Part shown: positions 1-9,363 of the stretch, in pieces
Numbering within the stretch: the first letter of the stretch is position 1
How the letters are laid out: the number at the start of each line of letters is the position of its first letter
NCBI GenBank assembly: GCA_000411415.1
Contig: KE150452.1
Location: 370,265-434,264 of the forward strand
DNA length: 64,000 nt
Reading direction: 5' to 3'
Source of the DNA: Actinomyces sp. HPA0247
Lineage (GTDB): Bacteria > Actinomycetota > Actinomycetes > Actinomycetales > Actinomycetaceae
Made by a program: the position numbers and the translations under genes
Notes under the pieces: generated by a model
Told to the model about the DNA's origin: nothing
What the model saw: the letters and a program-made list of their open reading frames with translations, nothing else
Database searches by the model: none

Positions 1-873
1 GATGCAGGGAAGGCCCAGGGCCTCCATCTCAGCCACGGTTCCCGCACCCGACCGACACACGACGAGGTCCGCGACGGCCAGCGCGTCCTCCATCGTCGTC
101 AGGTAATCGATCACATGCCAGCGATCGGAGCACCCGGCAGCCTCAACAGCGGCGCGTACAGGCTCATCCTTCCCACGGCCCGTCAGGTGCACGACCTGCG
201 CCCCCTCGGGCAGAGCATCCGCGGCACCGGTCATCGACTCGTTCACGTGCAGCGCACCCAGCGAGCCACCCGTGACGAGGAGCGTCGGAGCTTCGGGGTT
301 CACGCCCAGGCGCCCAGCGGCCTCACGGCGTGCCTGCGCGGCACCAGCCGCATCCTTTCGACTGCTCGCCAACGACGCGATCGCCGCACGCAGGGGAAGA
401 CCCGTCACGACAGTGCTGCCGCGCCGCGCGCTCAGAGGCGTCGACGGGAACGTCAGGGCCACAACTGCAGCATTGCGAGCACCCACCTTATTCGCGAGGC
501 CAGGGCGCGCATTCTGCTCGTGAATAACGATCGGAACACCCGCGCGCTGAGCCGCAATGTACGCGGGCGTCGACACGTAGCCACCAAAGCCCACGAGGAC
601 ATCAGCGCCCTCCAAGGCCTGCGCACACCGCTTCACTGCATCGACAAAGCGCGACGGCAGCGTGAAGAACGCGAGAGAAGGACGACGCGGCAACGGCACG
701 CGGGGAATCTCCACCAGCGGGAAACCGGCAGCCGGAACCAAATCCGATTCCAAACCAGCCGCTGTCCCCAGAACCACGACCTCGGCGCCGCTCTCACGCA
801 GCTGTGCCGCCGTCGCCAGCAGAGGATTCACGTGACCGGCGGTCCCGCCGCCAGCCATCACAACCTTGACCAT
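1..873 (-). CDS. murG: MurG, N-terminal part (cut by window edge)
   Basis: UDP-N-acetylglucosamine:undecaprenyl-pyrophosphoryl-MurNAc-pentapeptide transferase, which converts lipid I to lipid II on the inner membrane face. 291 codons are present of a usual 360-380; the C-terminal part lies beyond base 1. The start ATG at 871-873 follows AAAGGAG at a good distance. The protein opens MVKVVMAGGGTAGHVNPLL, with the glycine-rich GGGTAGHV loop of GT28 enzymes at residues 8-15. IHEQNARPGLAN, a MurG hallmark, lies near residue 117. VCRSGAGTVAEMEALGLP, the donor-sugar binding loop, is just before the edge. It is the last dcw gene seen, 32 bases after ftsW. Identification is firm; the C-terminus is not visible. 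Confidence 0.95.
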   Translation of the reverse strand, partial: MVKVVMAGGGTAGHVNPLLATAAQLRESGAEVVVLGTAAGLESDLVPAAGFPLVEIPRVPLPRRPSLAFFTLPSRFVDAVKRCAQALEGADVLVGFGGYVSTPAYIAAQRAGVPIVIHEQNARPGLANKVGARNAAVVALTFPSTPLSARRGSTVVTGLPLRAAIASLASSRKDAAGAAQARREAAGRLGVNPEAPTLLVTGGSLGALHVNESMTGAADALPEGAQVVHLTGRGKDEPVRAAVEAAGCSDRWHVIDYLTTMEDALAVADLVVCRSGAGTVAEMEALGLPCI

Positions 874-905
874 AAGCGTCTCCTTTACGCGTGCGTAGCC
901 CCAGT

Positions 906-2162
906 TTAGCGAGCCGCGCGCCTGCGGGGCGCCACGCGGGGGTCGCGCCCCGCCGATGCCTCGTCCGGTCGACCGATCATCCGCATACCGGCGCGGGCGC
1001 GCGCGAACGACGCCACGACCGCAACCGCGGTGATAGTAAACAGGAAGGACGATCCGCCGTAGGACACGAGCGGCAGTGGAACACCAATGACCGGGCCAAG
1101 GCCCGTCACCGATAGAACGTTAATGATCGTCTGCACCCCAATCCAGGAGGCAACGCCCGAGGACACGGCGACGACGAACAGGTCCGAGGTCCCCCGCGCC
1201 ACTCGGATCATGCCCCACACCAGCAGACCCAGGCACACGAGGACGGCGAGTGTACCGAACAGGCCGAATTCCTCACCGACGATCGCGAAAATAAAGTCCG
1301 TGTGCGCCGCCTGCAGGTAATTCCACTTCTCACGCGACGCCCCGGGGCCGAGGCCAGTCAGGCCTCCCGACCCCAGTGCCCACAGCGAATGGTCAATCTG
1401 CTCGGGAGCAGACTCGTCCGGGCCCTTCGACGTGCCCGGCAGGATCGCAAGAATACGACGAATACGGGTCGGGTTCGACAGAACCAAGAGCACCAACGTG
1501 GGGACCGCGACCATGACGAGACCACCGAACCAGCGCTTGGGCAAGCCCGCGACCCACATGGCTCCCAGAGCACCCACCGCGACGACCATCGCAGTACCCA
1601 TGTCTCGACCGAGCATCACCGCACCCAGCGCAATAAGAATCGGCAGGCCAACGGCAACTGCCATCGTGCGCAGGTCAGAGCGCTTCGACGCTGACTTCGA
1701 GACCATCAGCGCCAGGAACACAATAAGCGCGAGTTTCAGAAACTCCGACGGCTGGGCCATGATCGGCCCGAGCTTCACCCAGTTCGCGTTGCCGCCCTCG
1801 GACCGGCCGAGCGGGCTGAGCACCAGTGTCTGGAAGCCGAGGGCGCCCACGAACATCACCGGCGCAATGAAGACGAACCAGCGCTGCGGCACCAGCTGAA
1901 CGACCATCGCGATCAGCAGCGAGACAACGATAATGAGAAGTGGACGGGCATACGCCGTGTACGGGTTCTCCCCCTGCGCGATCGACGTGACCGTCTGCGC
2001 GGAAAAGCCCATGACGAGGCCGAAAACCGACAGCACGATGGCCGGAAGGACGACGAGATAGTACGTCATCACCGGGTCCTCGTGACGCTCCTGGCCAGAC
2101 CCGAAACGGATCCGAGGCAGCGTCACCGTCGGGATATGCCACCCGCGCTTATTCGTCGCCAC
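906..2162 (-). CDS. ftsW: FtsW, SEDS-family septal peptidoglycan polymerase
   Basis: Polytopic membrane glycosyltransferase that polymerises lipid II at the septum with FtsI. I chose the GTG at 2162, which gives 418 residues: it overlaps the end of murD by 14 bases and has GGGGGAG upstream. The open frame extends further up, but that part is only murD in another frame. SEDS signatures are present: WNYLQAAHTDFIFAIVGEE about two thirds along, and GLGPVIGVPLPLVSYGGSS near the end. About ten hydrophobic segments are visible. RodA is the alternative identity, but dcw position and the nearby ftsI favour FtsW. It sits between murD and murG as usual. Confidence 0.95.
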   Translation of the reverse strand: MATNKRGWHIPTVTLPRIRFGSGQERHEDPVMTYYLVVLPAIVLSVFGLVMGFSAQTVTSIAQGENPYTAYARPLLIIVVSLLIAMVVQLVPQRWFVFIAPVMFVGALGFQTLVLSPLGRSEGGNANWVKLGPIMAQPSEFLKLALIVFLALMVSKSASKRSDLRTMAVAVGLPILIALGAVMLGRDMGTAMVVAVGALGAMWVAGLPKRWFGGLVMVAVPTLVLLVLSNPTRIRRILAILPGTSKGPDESAPEQIDHSLWALGSGGLTGLGPGASREKWNYLQAAHTDFIFAIVGEEFGLFGTLAVLVCLGLLVWGMIRVARGTSDLFVVAVSSGVASWIGVQTIINVLSVTGLGPVIGVPLPLVSYGGSSFLFTITAVAVVASFARARAGMRMIGRPDEASAGRDPRVAPRRRAAR

Positions 2163-3594
2163 CGGCGCTCCCCCACTGGGCGGCCAGACGCGAGACTGCG
2201 TCCGCGAACGCGTCGCCACGCTGACCGTAATTGTCGAACTGATCCCAGGACGCACACGCGGGTGCGAGCACAACAGTGTCGCCCGGCATGGAGAGCGCCA
2301 CGGCCTCATTCACGACCGAAAACATCCAATCCTCGTGTCCATCGACCTCGACGAAAGGCACCTTCGGAGCCCCGTCCGACAGCGCGGCGACCAGGGCATG
2401 ACGGTCCTCGCCGATCACAACGACGCCCCGCAGGGTCGGCTCGACCTGCTTGATGAGCTCCGTGAAATCCTGCCCCTTTGCGTCGCCACCGACGATCCAG
2501 ATCGCGCTGCGCGGAGGTAGTCCGGCGAGCGAGGCCCGCGCCGCATGCGCGTTCGTCGCCTTCGAGTCGTCCACCCAGGTCAGATCCGCCACATGGGCGA
2601 TGACCGCTCGGCGATGCCCGGCGGGACGGAAAGAGCGAAGCCCCGCTTCCACGGCCTCGGGCTCGACGCCGTACGCACGTGCGAGAGCGGCAGCGGCAAG
2701 CGCATCACTCAAAGCAGCAGCCGACGGGTGAGGCCCGTAGGCGCCCGACAGATCCGACACGTGTGCGAGGGCGACCGCCTGCCGAGCGCGGTTCTCGACG
2801 AAAGCGCGGTCGACGAGGAGTCCCTCAACAATGCCGAACTGCGACACCGACGGGGCACCGAGCGTCACGCCGATGGCACGCGCACCCTCGACGACGTCGG
2901 CGTTCTCCACCATGGCCTCGACGGTACGATCGGATGCCGGGTACACGCACGCCTTCACCGTGTTCTCGTACACGCGAGCCTTATCCGCCGCGTAGGCCTC
3001 AACGCTGCCATGCCAGTCCAGGTGATCCGCGTCCACATTCAGACACATCGACGCCAGAGGCGAGACTGTCCGCGCCGTGTGCAGCTGGAAGCTGGACAGC
3101 TCGACAGCAAACACCTCGGCATCGGAGTCGATCGCGCGCGTGATCGGAGTACCGATATTACCGACCTCTTCCACCTTCACACCCGCACAGCGCAGAATCT
3201 CTCCGAGCATCCCCACGGTGGTGGTCTTGCCGTTCGTGCCGGTCACCGTCAACCACGGGCGACCCGCGTGCGGCCCCTCCTCCTGGAGACGCCAGGCGAG
3301 TTCCACCTCTCCCCACAGGTCGATACCGGCATCCTCACAGGCGCGGAACACCGGGTGGTGCGCGGGCACGCCCGGAGACACGACGACGAGGTCGGGGCCC
3401 GCCTCGACGATCGCGTCGACGAGGGCGTTCGGATCCTCCTGAACACAGACCTCAACGTCAGCGACATCATCGAAGAACAGCGACTGTCCGCCGCGCGCGT
3501 CAAACGCGCGCACCTGCCAGTCGCGGGCGAGCAGCGCGCCCGCCGCACCCTGACCGGACTTACCCCAGCCGACGACAGCAGCGAGACGACTCAT
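2149..3594 (-). CDS. murD: MurD, UDP-MurNAc-L-alanine:D-glutamate ligase
   Basis: Cytoplasmic ATP-dependent ligase adding D-glutamate to UDP-MurNAc-L-Ala. 481 residues from the ATG at 3594, which overlaps the mraY stop as ATGA. A GTG 15 bases further up (3609) is the alternative start and adds only MGVAS. The N-terminal Rossmann-like domain opens AAVVGWGKSGQGAA. The Mur ligase P-loop GTNGKTTT is at about residues 118-125. The central domain has LNVDADHLDWHGS, and WVDDSKATNAHA in the C-terminal part is typical of MurD. Translation is probably coupled to mraY before it and ftsW after it. Confidence 0.95.
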   Translation of the reverse strand: MSRLAAVVGWGKSGQGAAGALLARDWQVRAFDARGGQSLFFDDVADVEVCVQEDPNALVDAIVEAGPDLVVVSPGVPAHHPVFRACEDAGIDLWGEVELAWRLQEEGPHAGRPWLTVTGTNGKTTTVGMLGEILRCAGVKVEEVGNIGTPITRAIDSDAEVFAVELSSFQLHTARTVSPLASMCLNVDADHLDWHGSVEAYAADKARVYENTVKACVYPASDRTVEAMVENADVVEGARAIGVTLGAPSVSQFGIVEGLLVDRAFVENRARQAVALAHVSDLSGAYGPHPSAAALSDALAAAALARAYGVEPEAVEAGLRSFRPAGHRRAVIAHVADLTWVDDSKATNAHAARASLAGLPPRSAIWIVGGDAKGQDFTELIKQVEPTLRGVVVIGEDRHALVAALSDGAPKVPFVEVDGHEDWMFSVVNEAVALSMPGDTVVLAPACASWDQFDNYGQRGDAFADAVSRLAAQWGSAGGDE

Positions 3595-4676
3595 CGACGC
3601 GACACCCACTCCGCATAGAAGATACCCGCACCGGCAACCGCAACAATCGCGGCAATCAGCCAGAAACGGATCACGATCGTGACTTCCTTCCAGCCGAGTA
3701 GCTCGAAGTGATGGTGGAGCGGTGCCATCCGGAAGACACGTTTACCGGTGGCTTTAAAGACGCCGATCTGGATGACATCCGAGAGAACAACCGCGACGAA
3801 CAGGCCTCCCACGATGACGGCGAGCAGCTCGGTCTGCGTGAGCATCGACAGGCCGGCGACAGCGCCACCAAGCGCGAGAGCACCCGTGTCGCCCATGAAG
3901 ATCTGAGCGGGCGACGCGTTCCACCACAGGAAGCCCGCCAGCGCGCCAATGAGAGCGGCACAGAAAATCGCAAGGTCAAGGGGGTCACGCGTCGAGTAGC
4001 AGTTCGATTGATTCGCCCCGAGCTGCGTGCACGCCTGAATGCGCTGGAAGTACGTGATGAAGGTATACGCGCCGAACACGAAGATGGAGACACCCGCCGC
4101 CAGACCGTCCAGGCCATCGGTCAGGTTCGTCGCATTCGACCACGCCGTCACAATGAGATTCGTCCAGATCAGATACAGGACGACACCCACACCGAGCCCC
4201 GCAAAGCCCAACGTCAAGGCCGTGGGCCGCGCGAAGGAAATCTCGAGTGTTCCGGCATATTCGCCGAACTCGTTCGGCATGATGAGGGTTCCCAGCGCAA
4301 AGAGTGATGCGACGGCAACCTGGCCGATAATTTTGCCCGACGGGTGCAAACCGAGAGAACGCTGGCGCATAATCTTGATGCCGTCATCAAGCAGTCCGAT
4401 GACGCCCAAGCCCACAAACAGGAACACGAGGAGCAGGCCGGACCACGACGGTCCGGCACCGGCGACCAGCGAACCAATCAGCCAGGCAACCACGGTCGCC
4501 AGAATGATGACAACGCCGCCCATTGTCGGCGTGCCACGCTTGGTCAAGTGCTGGGTGGGCCCATCCTGGCGGATGAACTGACCGTACTGGTGCAACACCA
4601 GGAAGCGGATGAGCAGCGGCGTGCACGTCACTGACAGCGCCATGGCGATAATGAACGCCGCGATAAGTCCAATCAC
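3591..4676 (-). CDS. mraY: MraY, phospho-MurNAc-pentapeptide transferase
   Basis: Integral membrane enzyme that makes lipid I from UDP-MurNAc-pentapeptide and undecaprenyl phosphate. 361 residues from the GTG at 4676, which shares GTGA with the murF stop; AAGGGA lies about 9 bases upstream. Longer frames into murF are not needed. Signatures: TKRGTPTMGG near residue 50, the catalytic NATNLTDGLDGLA with its aspartates, FMGDTGALALGG, and the C-terminal HHHFELLGW. About ten transmembrane segments can be read. It sits between murF and murD in the standard dcw order. Confidence 0.96.
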   Translation of the reverse strand: MIGLIAAFIIAMALSVTCTPLLIRFLVLHQYGQFIRQDGPTQHLTKRGTPTMGGVVIILATVVAWLIGSLVAGAGPSWSGLLLVFLFVGLGVIGLLDDGIKIMRQRSLGLHPSGKIIGQVAVASLFALGTLIMPNEFGEYAGTLEISFARPTALTLGFAGLGVGVVLYLIWTNLIVTAWSNATNLTDGLDGLAAGVSIFVFGAYTFITYFQRIQACTQLGANQSNCYSTRDPLDLAIFCAALIGALAGFLWWNASPAQIFMGDTGALALGGAVAGLSMLTQTELLAVIVGGLFVAVVLSDVIQIGVFKATGKRVFRMAPLHHHFELLGWKEVTIVIRFWLIAAIVAVAGAGIFYAEWVSRR

Positions 4677-6070
4677 CGGTTCGTTCCCTTCTCTCGCAGG
4701 ATGTCTGCGACCTGCCACGAATGTGACCCGTAGGAGCCTTTGACCAGGATGACGGCGCCATCCTCGGCGTGTTCGATCGCCAGGCGCGCGGCCTGCTCGG
4801 GATCCGACGCGACCTCACGATGGGCCACACCCGGGGCCCCCTCTAAATAGTAGTGGGCATCCGTCCCCAGGCCAATGAGCGTGTCCACGCCCGCATCCTC
4901 GATCATGGCTCCCACCTGCTCGTGCAACGACTGCGAGTCATCGCCCAGCTCCAGCATTTCGCCGAGCACCGCAATGGTATGCGCGTCCGAGCCGATCGAG
5001 GCCAGGGCTGCGATTCCGGCACGCATCGAATCCAGGTTGGCGTTGTACGAATCGTCGATGAGGGTGAGTGCACAGCCCTGAACCGTGAGCTCATGAACGT
5101 CCATGCGATGAGGGCTCAATGCACGCGCATTCGACAAGACACTAGCCACTGTTTCCAGGTTAACCCCGAGTGTCAGGGCACCGGCTGCGGCAGCCAAGGC
5201 GTTCGCCACGTGGTGGCGACCCACAATCTTCAGGTCAATGCGTGCCTCGCCCTGAGGCGCCACGAGCGTGAAGGAAGCGCGGTCGGCGCGGTCAAGGCGC
5301 ACGTCGATTGCCCGTACATCGGCGCGGGGATTACCCGAGGCGGAGAAGCGGATAATCTGCCCCGTCGCCAGAGGCGCCATCGCCTCAACATTCGGGTCAT
5401 CAGTGTTGAGAATGACGGGGCCACCCGGACGCATCCCCTTGATAAGTTCAGCCTTCGCGGCGGCAACGCCTTCGAAACCACCGAAGCCACCCACGTGGGC
5501 GTGCCCCACGCACAGCTCGATGGCAACGTCCGGGGACACGATATTCGTCAGGTAGGTGATGTGGCCGGGACCCGATGCACCCATCTCGAGGACGAGGTGG
5601 CGCGTCGACTCATCTGCCAGGAGCACCGTCAACGGCAGGCCGACCTCATTGTTGAACGAGAGCTTGGGGGCCACCGTCGGCCCGTCCTCGCTCATGATCT
5701 GCAGCAGCAGATCCTTCGTCGTCGTCTTACCCACAGATCCCGTCATCGCGATGACATCGAGGTCTCCCCCGCTGCGAAGCTTCTCGACGTGCGCGTGAGC
5801 CAGGGCACCGAGCGCCTCGGTCGAATCCTTGACGACAATCTGAGCCACGGCCTCGTCGACCTCGTGTTCGACGATCACAGCGACGGCACCGCGCGCCACC
5901 GCCCCTGCAACGAACGTATGCCCGTCGGCGGCCTCGCCACGGCGCGCAATGTAGAGCGATCCCTCGGCTGCTTCGCGCGAGTCGGTGACCACCGGGCCTG
6001 TCACGAGCACATCGGGGCCAACCAGGCGACCCGACACTGCCTCAGCAATCCATTGTGCTGACGTCTGCAT
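4673..6070 (-). CDS. murF: MurF, UDP-MurNAc-tripeptide:D-Ala-D-Ala ligase
   Basis: Cytoplasmic ligase that adds D-Ala-D-Ala to complete the UDP-MurNAc-pentapeptide. 465 residues; ATG at 6070 with AAGGAG 8 bases upstream. It has the P-loop GSVGKTTTKDLL at about residue 108, NNEVGLPLT, and DDSYNANLDSM in the C-terminal domain, a MurF hallmark. It follows ftsI after a 17-base gap. In most dcw clusters murE lies between these two genes; it does not here. Confidence 0.95.
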   Translation of the reverse strand: MQTSAQWIAEAVSGRLVGPDVLVTGPVVTDSREAAEGSLYIARRGEAADGHTFVAGAVARGAVAVIVEHEVDEAVAQIVVKDSTEALGALAHAHVEKLRSGGDLDVIAMTGSVGKTTTKDLLLQIMSEDGPTVAPKLSFNNEVGLPLTVLLADESTRHLVLEMGASGPGHITYLTNIVSPDVAIELCVGHAHVGGFGGFEGVAAAKAELIKGMRPGGPVILNTDDPNVEAMAPLATGQIIRFSASGNPRADVRAIDVRLDRADRASFTLVAPQGEARIDLKIVGRHHVANALAAAAGALTLGVNLETVASVLSNARALSPHRMDVHELTVQGCALTLIDDSYNANLDSMRAGIAALASIGSDAHTIAVLGEMLELGDDSQSLHEQVGAMIEDAGVDTLIGLGTDAHYYLEGAPGVAHREVASDPEQAARLAIEHAEDGAVILVKGSYGSHSWQVADILREKGTNR

Positions 6071-6087
6071 GTTCTACTCCTTCAGAC

Positions 6088-7821
6088 TCACGGCGTCGTC
6101 GGATACAGGTTAGCGGACGACGTGGAGGCGGGGATACCCAGGTTGCCGACAGCGGTACGCGCAATGTCGCCAAACAGCGGAGCCGAGGAATCAGATGAGA
6201 CCGACGCCACCCTCGGGTTGTACAGCACGACGGCGATCGCGAGGCGCGGCGCATCCGCGGGAATAATGCCGGCAGTCGTGGAGACGAGGCCGGACGCGCC
6301 ATCGATGATCGTCTCAGCGGTACCGGTCTTCACACCCACGCGGTAGCCGGGCACCTTCGCGGCACCAGCGGTACCCAGATCGTCCTCGACGACGGATTCC
6401 ATCATCGTGACCAGCTGCGAGGCAGCCGTCGCATCCATGGCCTGGACAGGCTGACTACCCTGTGGCACCTCAACTGTTCCATCCGCGTTCGTCCACGACT
6501 TCACAATGTGAGGCGCGATGCGCACTCCCCCGTTCGCGATCGTGGCGAGCGCTGAGGCCTCCTGCATCGCGGTAATCGCGTAGGCCTGACCGAACATCGT
6601 CACGTAGCGGTCACGGCCCTGCCACTGATCCGCACTGCGCAGCAGACCGGCGGACTCGCCGGGCAGCTCGACGCCCGTCTCCTCGCCAAACCCGAGAGCG
6701 CGCATCATCGCGTATCGCTGGTCGTCGCTCATCGTCTGGCCGATCAGGACAGTACCAGTGTTCGACGACTCCGCCAGAATGCCTGTCGCCGTCAGGGTTT
6801 CGCCGCCATGCTCGTGGAAGTCGGTGATAGGACCACCCGCGTCGGGAAGATCCAGCGCGTAAGGCACCTGGAAGACACTCGTCGGCGTGATCGTCCCCTG
6901 ATTGAGAGCCGCCCCCACGGTCACGAGCTTGCCCACGGAGCCGGGCTCGAATGCGTCCTGAACCGCATGTACCTTCTGAGGGCTCGCATTGTCGGGCTCC
7001 TTGGAGTTCGAGTCCGCCATCACCAGCACATGACCTGTTGCCACGTCCTCAATGACGACCGCCCCCCAGTCGGCCTGGTGTTTCGTCACTCGCGCGTCGA
7101 GCAGTTCCTGAACCTGGTGTTGCAGGTCGGCATGCAGCGTCAGCTCCACATTGCCGCCGTTCTTCGGCTCAACAGTGGTCTTCTTACCGCCCGGCATCAC
7201 CGCACCATTGGGCGCGATCTCGAAGGCCTGTGCGCCGGGCGTACCCGTCAGCAGCGTGTCGAACTGCGCCTCCATGCCCGAAGACCCCTGCCCTTCGGCG
7301 TTGACCGTCCCGATGACGGGCGCAGCAACATTGCCATTGGGGTACTCACGCTCAAAGACGGACTCCCACTCGATCCCGTAGATGTCGAGCTTACGGATCT
7401 CACGGTATGACACGGCATCCACGTTGCGCTTGATGTACACGTAGGTCGAGTCGCCCAGCATCATGCCGCCGAGCTCCGCCTCATTCATGCCGAGGATGGG
7501 GGCCAGGAGGCGCGCGGCCTCCGCAGGGCCACGGCCGACCTCGTTCCCGTCATCGTCAAGGTGCACGAAGGATCGGATATTCACCTGGTTCACCGCAATG
7601 TCGTACGTCTGGATCGAGTTCGCCAGAACGACACCCGTGGCATCGGTGATCGTGCCACGCGCAGCGGCAACCTCCGTCGAGGAGGTACGCACACGCTGCC
7701 CCTGCGCCGCCAGCGACGGCCCTTCGATGATCTGCAGCTGAACCAGACGCACACCACAGATACACAGGGCACCAACAAGGATGCCCACGATCCATCGCGA
7801 ACGCGTGATGACGGTATCCAT
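6088..7821 (-). CDS. ftsI: FtsI/PBP3-type division transpeptidase
   Basis: Septal class B penicillin-binding protein that cross-links peptidoglycan with FtsW. 577 residues. A single N-terminal transmembrane anchor (residues 11-28, IVGILVGALCICGVRL) precedes a PBP dimerisation domain and the transpeptidase domain. Active-site motifs: SxxK as SVGK near residue 293, SxN as SSN near 351, and KTG in KTGTAE near 498. No C-terminal PASTA domains are seen. GGAAGG precedes the ATG. It follows the ftsL-like gene by 18 bases and precedes murF by 17, so it is part of the long dcw transcript. Confidence 0.95.
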   Translation of the reverse strand: MDTVITRSRWIVGILVGALCICGVRLVQLQIIEGPSLAAQGQRVRTSSTEVAAARGTITDATGVVLANSIQTYDIAVNQVNIRSFVHLDDDGNEVGRGPAEAARLLAPILGMNEAELGGMMLGDSTYVYIKRNVDAVSYREIRKLDIYGIEWESVFEREYPNGNVAAPVIGTVNAEGQGSSGMEAQFDTLLTGTPGAQAFEIAPNGAVMPGGKKTTVEPKNGGNVELTLHADLQHQVQELLDARVTKHQADWGAVVIEDVATGHVLVMADSNSKEPDNASPQKVHAVQDAFEPGSVGKLVTVGAALNQGTITPTSVFQVPYALDLPDAGGPITDFHEHGGETLTATGILAESSNTGTVLIGQTMSDDQRYAMMRALGFGEETGVELPGESAGLLRSADQWQGRDRYVTMFGQAYAITAMQEASALATIANGGVRIAPHIVKSWTNADGTVEVPQGSQPVQAMDATAASQLVTMMESVVEDDLGTAGAAKVPGYRVGVKTGTAETIIDGASGLVSTTAGIIPADAPRLAIAVVLYNPRVASVSSDSSAPLFGDIARTAVGNLGIPASTSSANLYPTTP

Positions 7822-7839
7822 CGGTACTCGCCTTCCGAG

Positions 7840-8232
7840 TTACTTCGCGGGAGTCCCAGCCTCGACGCTGCCGGTTTCAAGGGTGATGAAGCCCGACTTT
7901 CCGGCGGGCACCATGCCGTTCGCCTTCGCAGCCTTCTCAAGCTCCGTCGGCGAGGCCTTCCGATCCAGCTCCGCACGCATCGTCCACGACTGCGCCTCCA
8001 GCTCATTAAGAACCAGCTGCTGCTCACGGATCTCGAACGACGTCTGAGCCATGCGCGTATTGAGAACCATCGATGTGACGACGGAGGCCAGAGCGACGGC
8101 GACGAAAAGCATAAGGATCGCCGCGACCGAGCGCCGAGGACGAGTGCCCTCAACGATACGCAGCTCATGGGCCTCCTCGCGGCGCAGCTCGGGGCGCGCT
8201 GCGGGACGTGCCTTCGCGGTTGCTGCACTCAT
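7840..8232 (-). CDS. ftsL: FtsL-like bitopic division protein
   Basis: Small membrane protein, 130 residues from the ATG at 8232, which overlaps the rsmH stop as ATGA and has GAAGGA 7 bases upstream. A basic cytoplasmic N-terminus (about 40 residues) is followed by one transmembrane helix (AAILMLFVAVALASVV) and a coiled-coil-like stretch (REQQLVLNELEAQSWTMRA). FtsL proteins have poor sequence conservation; the call rests on topology, length and position between rsmH and ftsI. Its expected role is to recruit and regulate FtsW/FtsI with FtsQ and FtsB. Confidence 0.75.
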   Translation of the reverse strand: MSAATAKARPAARPELRREEAHELRIVEGTRPRRSVAAILMLFVAVALASVVTSMVLNTRMAQTSFEIREQQLVLNELEAQSWTMRAELDRKASPTELEKAAKANGMVPAGKSGFITLETGSVEAGTPAK

Positions 8233-9236
8233 GAGAGGTCCTTCCATTCGCGGATGAGCTCCGCTCCGCGCAGTCGCACGGAAGCAGATCGGGGGTTGTG
8301 GTCTTGTTCGGCCTGATCGGCCCTGTTCGCGCCCTTTGTCAGCAGGCGCAGGCTGGGAGCCATCTCCTCAGGGATGATCGGCAGTCCGGGAGGAGCGCTG
8401 CTGGTCGAGCCGCGACGCAGCACGTCTTTGACTATCCGATCCTCGAGACTCTGGTAGGACTCCACGACCAGGCGCCCGCCTACCCTCAGACTTGCGAGGG
8501 CCCTCGGCAGAGCGCGTTCCAAGATGGTGAGCTCGTCATTGACAGCCACGCGCAACGCCTGGAACGTCCGCTTTGCCGGGTTACCGCCGGTGCGTCTCGC
8601 GGGGGCCGGGATGGCCTCGCGAATGATGTCGACGAGTTCCCCGGTGCGCGTGATCGGCGCAGTGTCGCGACGTCGGATGATGAGCCTGGCGATACGCGGT
8701 GCGAATTTCTCTTCGCCGTACGTGCGCAGGATTCGGATCAGTTCACCTTCCGAGGCAGTGGCAAGCAAATCAGCCGCGCTCTGCCCGGTGGTCGAATCCA
8801 TCCTCATGTCGAGGGGCGCATCTTTGGAGTACGCGAATCCGCGTTCAGCCTCGTCCAGCTGCAGGGAGGACACGCCCAGGTCCATGAGGACGCCATCCAC
8901 GCGCGCCCCCTGTCCAAGTTGGTCTGCGACCGCCTCATCGATGTGGTCGTAGGTGGTGTGAACAGCTCGGAAGCGTGTCCCGAAACGCTCAAGACGCTCG
9001 GAGGCGAGAGCGATCGCCTGAGGGTCGCGGTCAATACCAATAACCGTCAGGTCCTCGAAGCGCTCGAGCGCCCCCTCCGTGTGACCACCCATGCCCAGCG
9101 TGCCGTCCACGAGAACCGCGCCGGGGCGCTGAATCGCGGGGGCAAGCATGTCGAGGCACTCGGCGAGGAGCACAGGCACGTGCCGCTCGCTCGCGGGGCG
9201 CGACGAATCGTGCACCGCCTGCGATGTTTCCACCAT
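8229..9236 (-). CDS. rsmH: RsmH (MraW), 16S rRNA m4C1402 methyltransferase
   Basis: S-adenosylmethionine-dependent methyltransferase that N4-methylates C1402 of 16S rRNA. 335 residues from the ATG at 9236, which has a strong AAAGGAGG 7 bases upstream; the open frame further up is mraZ in another frame. SERHVPVLLAECLDML is the typical N-terminus, DGTLGMGGHTEG near residue 42 is the SAM-binding loop, and GVLMDLGVSSLQLDEAERGF is a family signature. ARRTGGNPAKRTFQALRVAVN and the SLEDRIVK motif follow. It lies directly after mraZ and overlaps the ftsL-like gene. Confidence 0.95.
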   Translation of the reverse strand: MVETSQAVHDSSRPASERHVPVLLAECLDMLAPAIQRPGAVLVDGTLGMGGHTEGALERFEDLTVIGIDRDPQAIALASERLERFGTRFRAVHTTYDHIDEAVADQLGQGARVDGVLMDLGVSSLQLDEAERGFAYSKDAPLDMRMDSTTGQSAADLLATASEGELIRILRTYGEEKFAPRIARLIIRRRDTAPITRTGELVDIIREAIPAPARRTGGNPAKRTFQALRVAVNDELTILERALPRALASLRVGGRLVVESYQSLEDRIVKDVLRRGSTSSAPPGLPIIPEEMAPSLRLLTKGANRADQAEQDHNPRSASVRLRGAELIREWKDLS

Positions 9237-9363
9237 GTCGCGCCTCCTTTCGTGTGCCGACTGTCGTGTACTGGGTGTCCGATCCGTGCTTCCAGGTCCC
9301 CCACCGTGCTCCGCCACCGGGGAAGTGATGTCGGAACAGCGGGCGGAGACCTGAGAGCACGGG

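Noticed and set aside
115-909. 264-residue plus-strand frame at the left edge
   Set aside because: It is antisense to murG, which is cut by the window and matches its family along the whole visible length.
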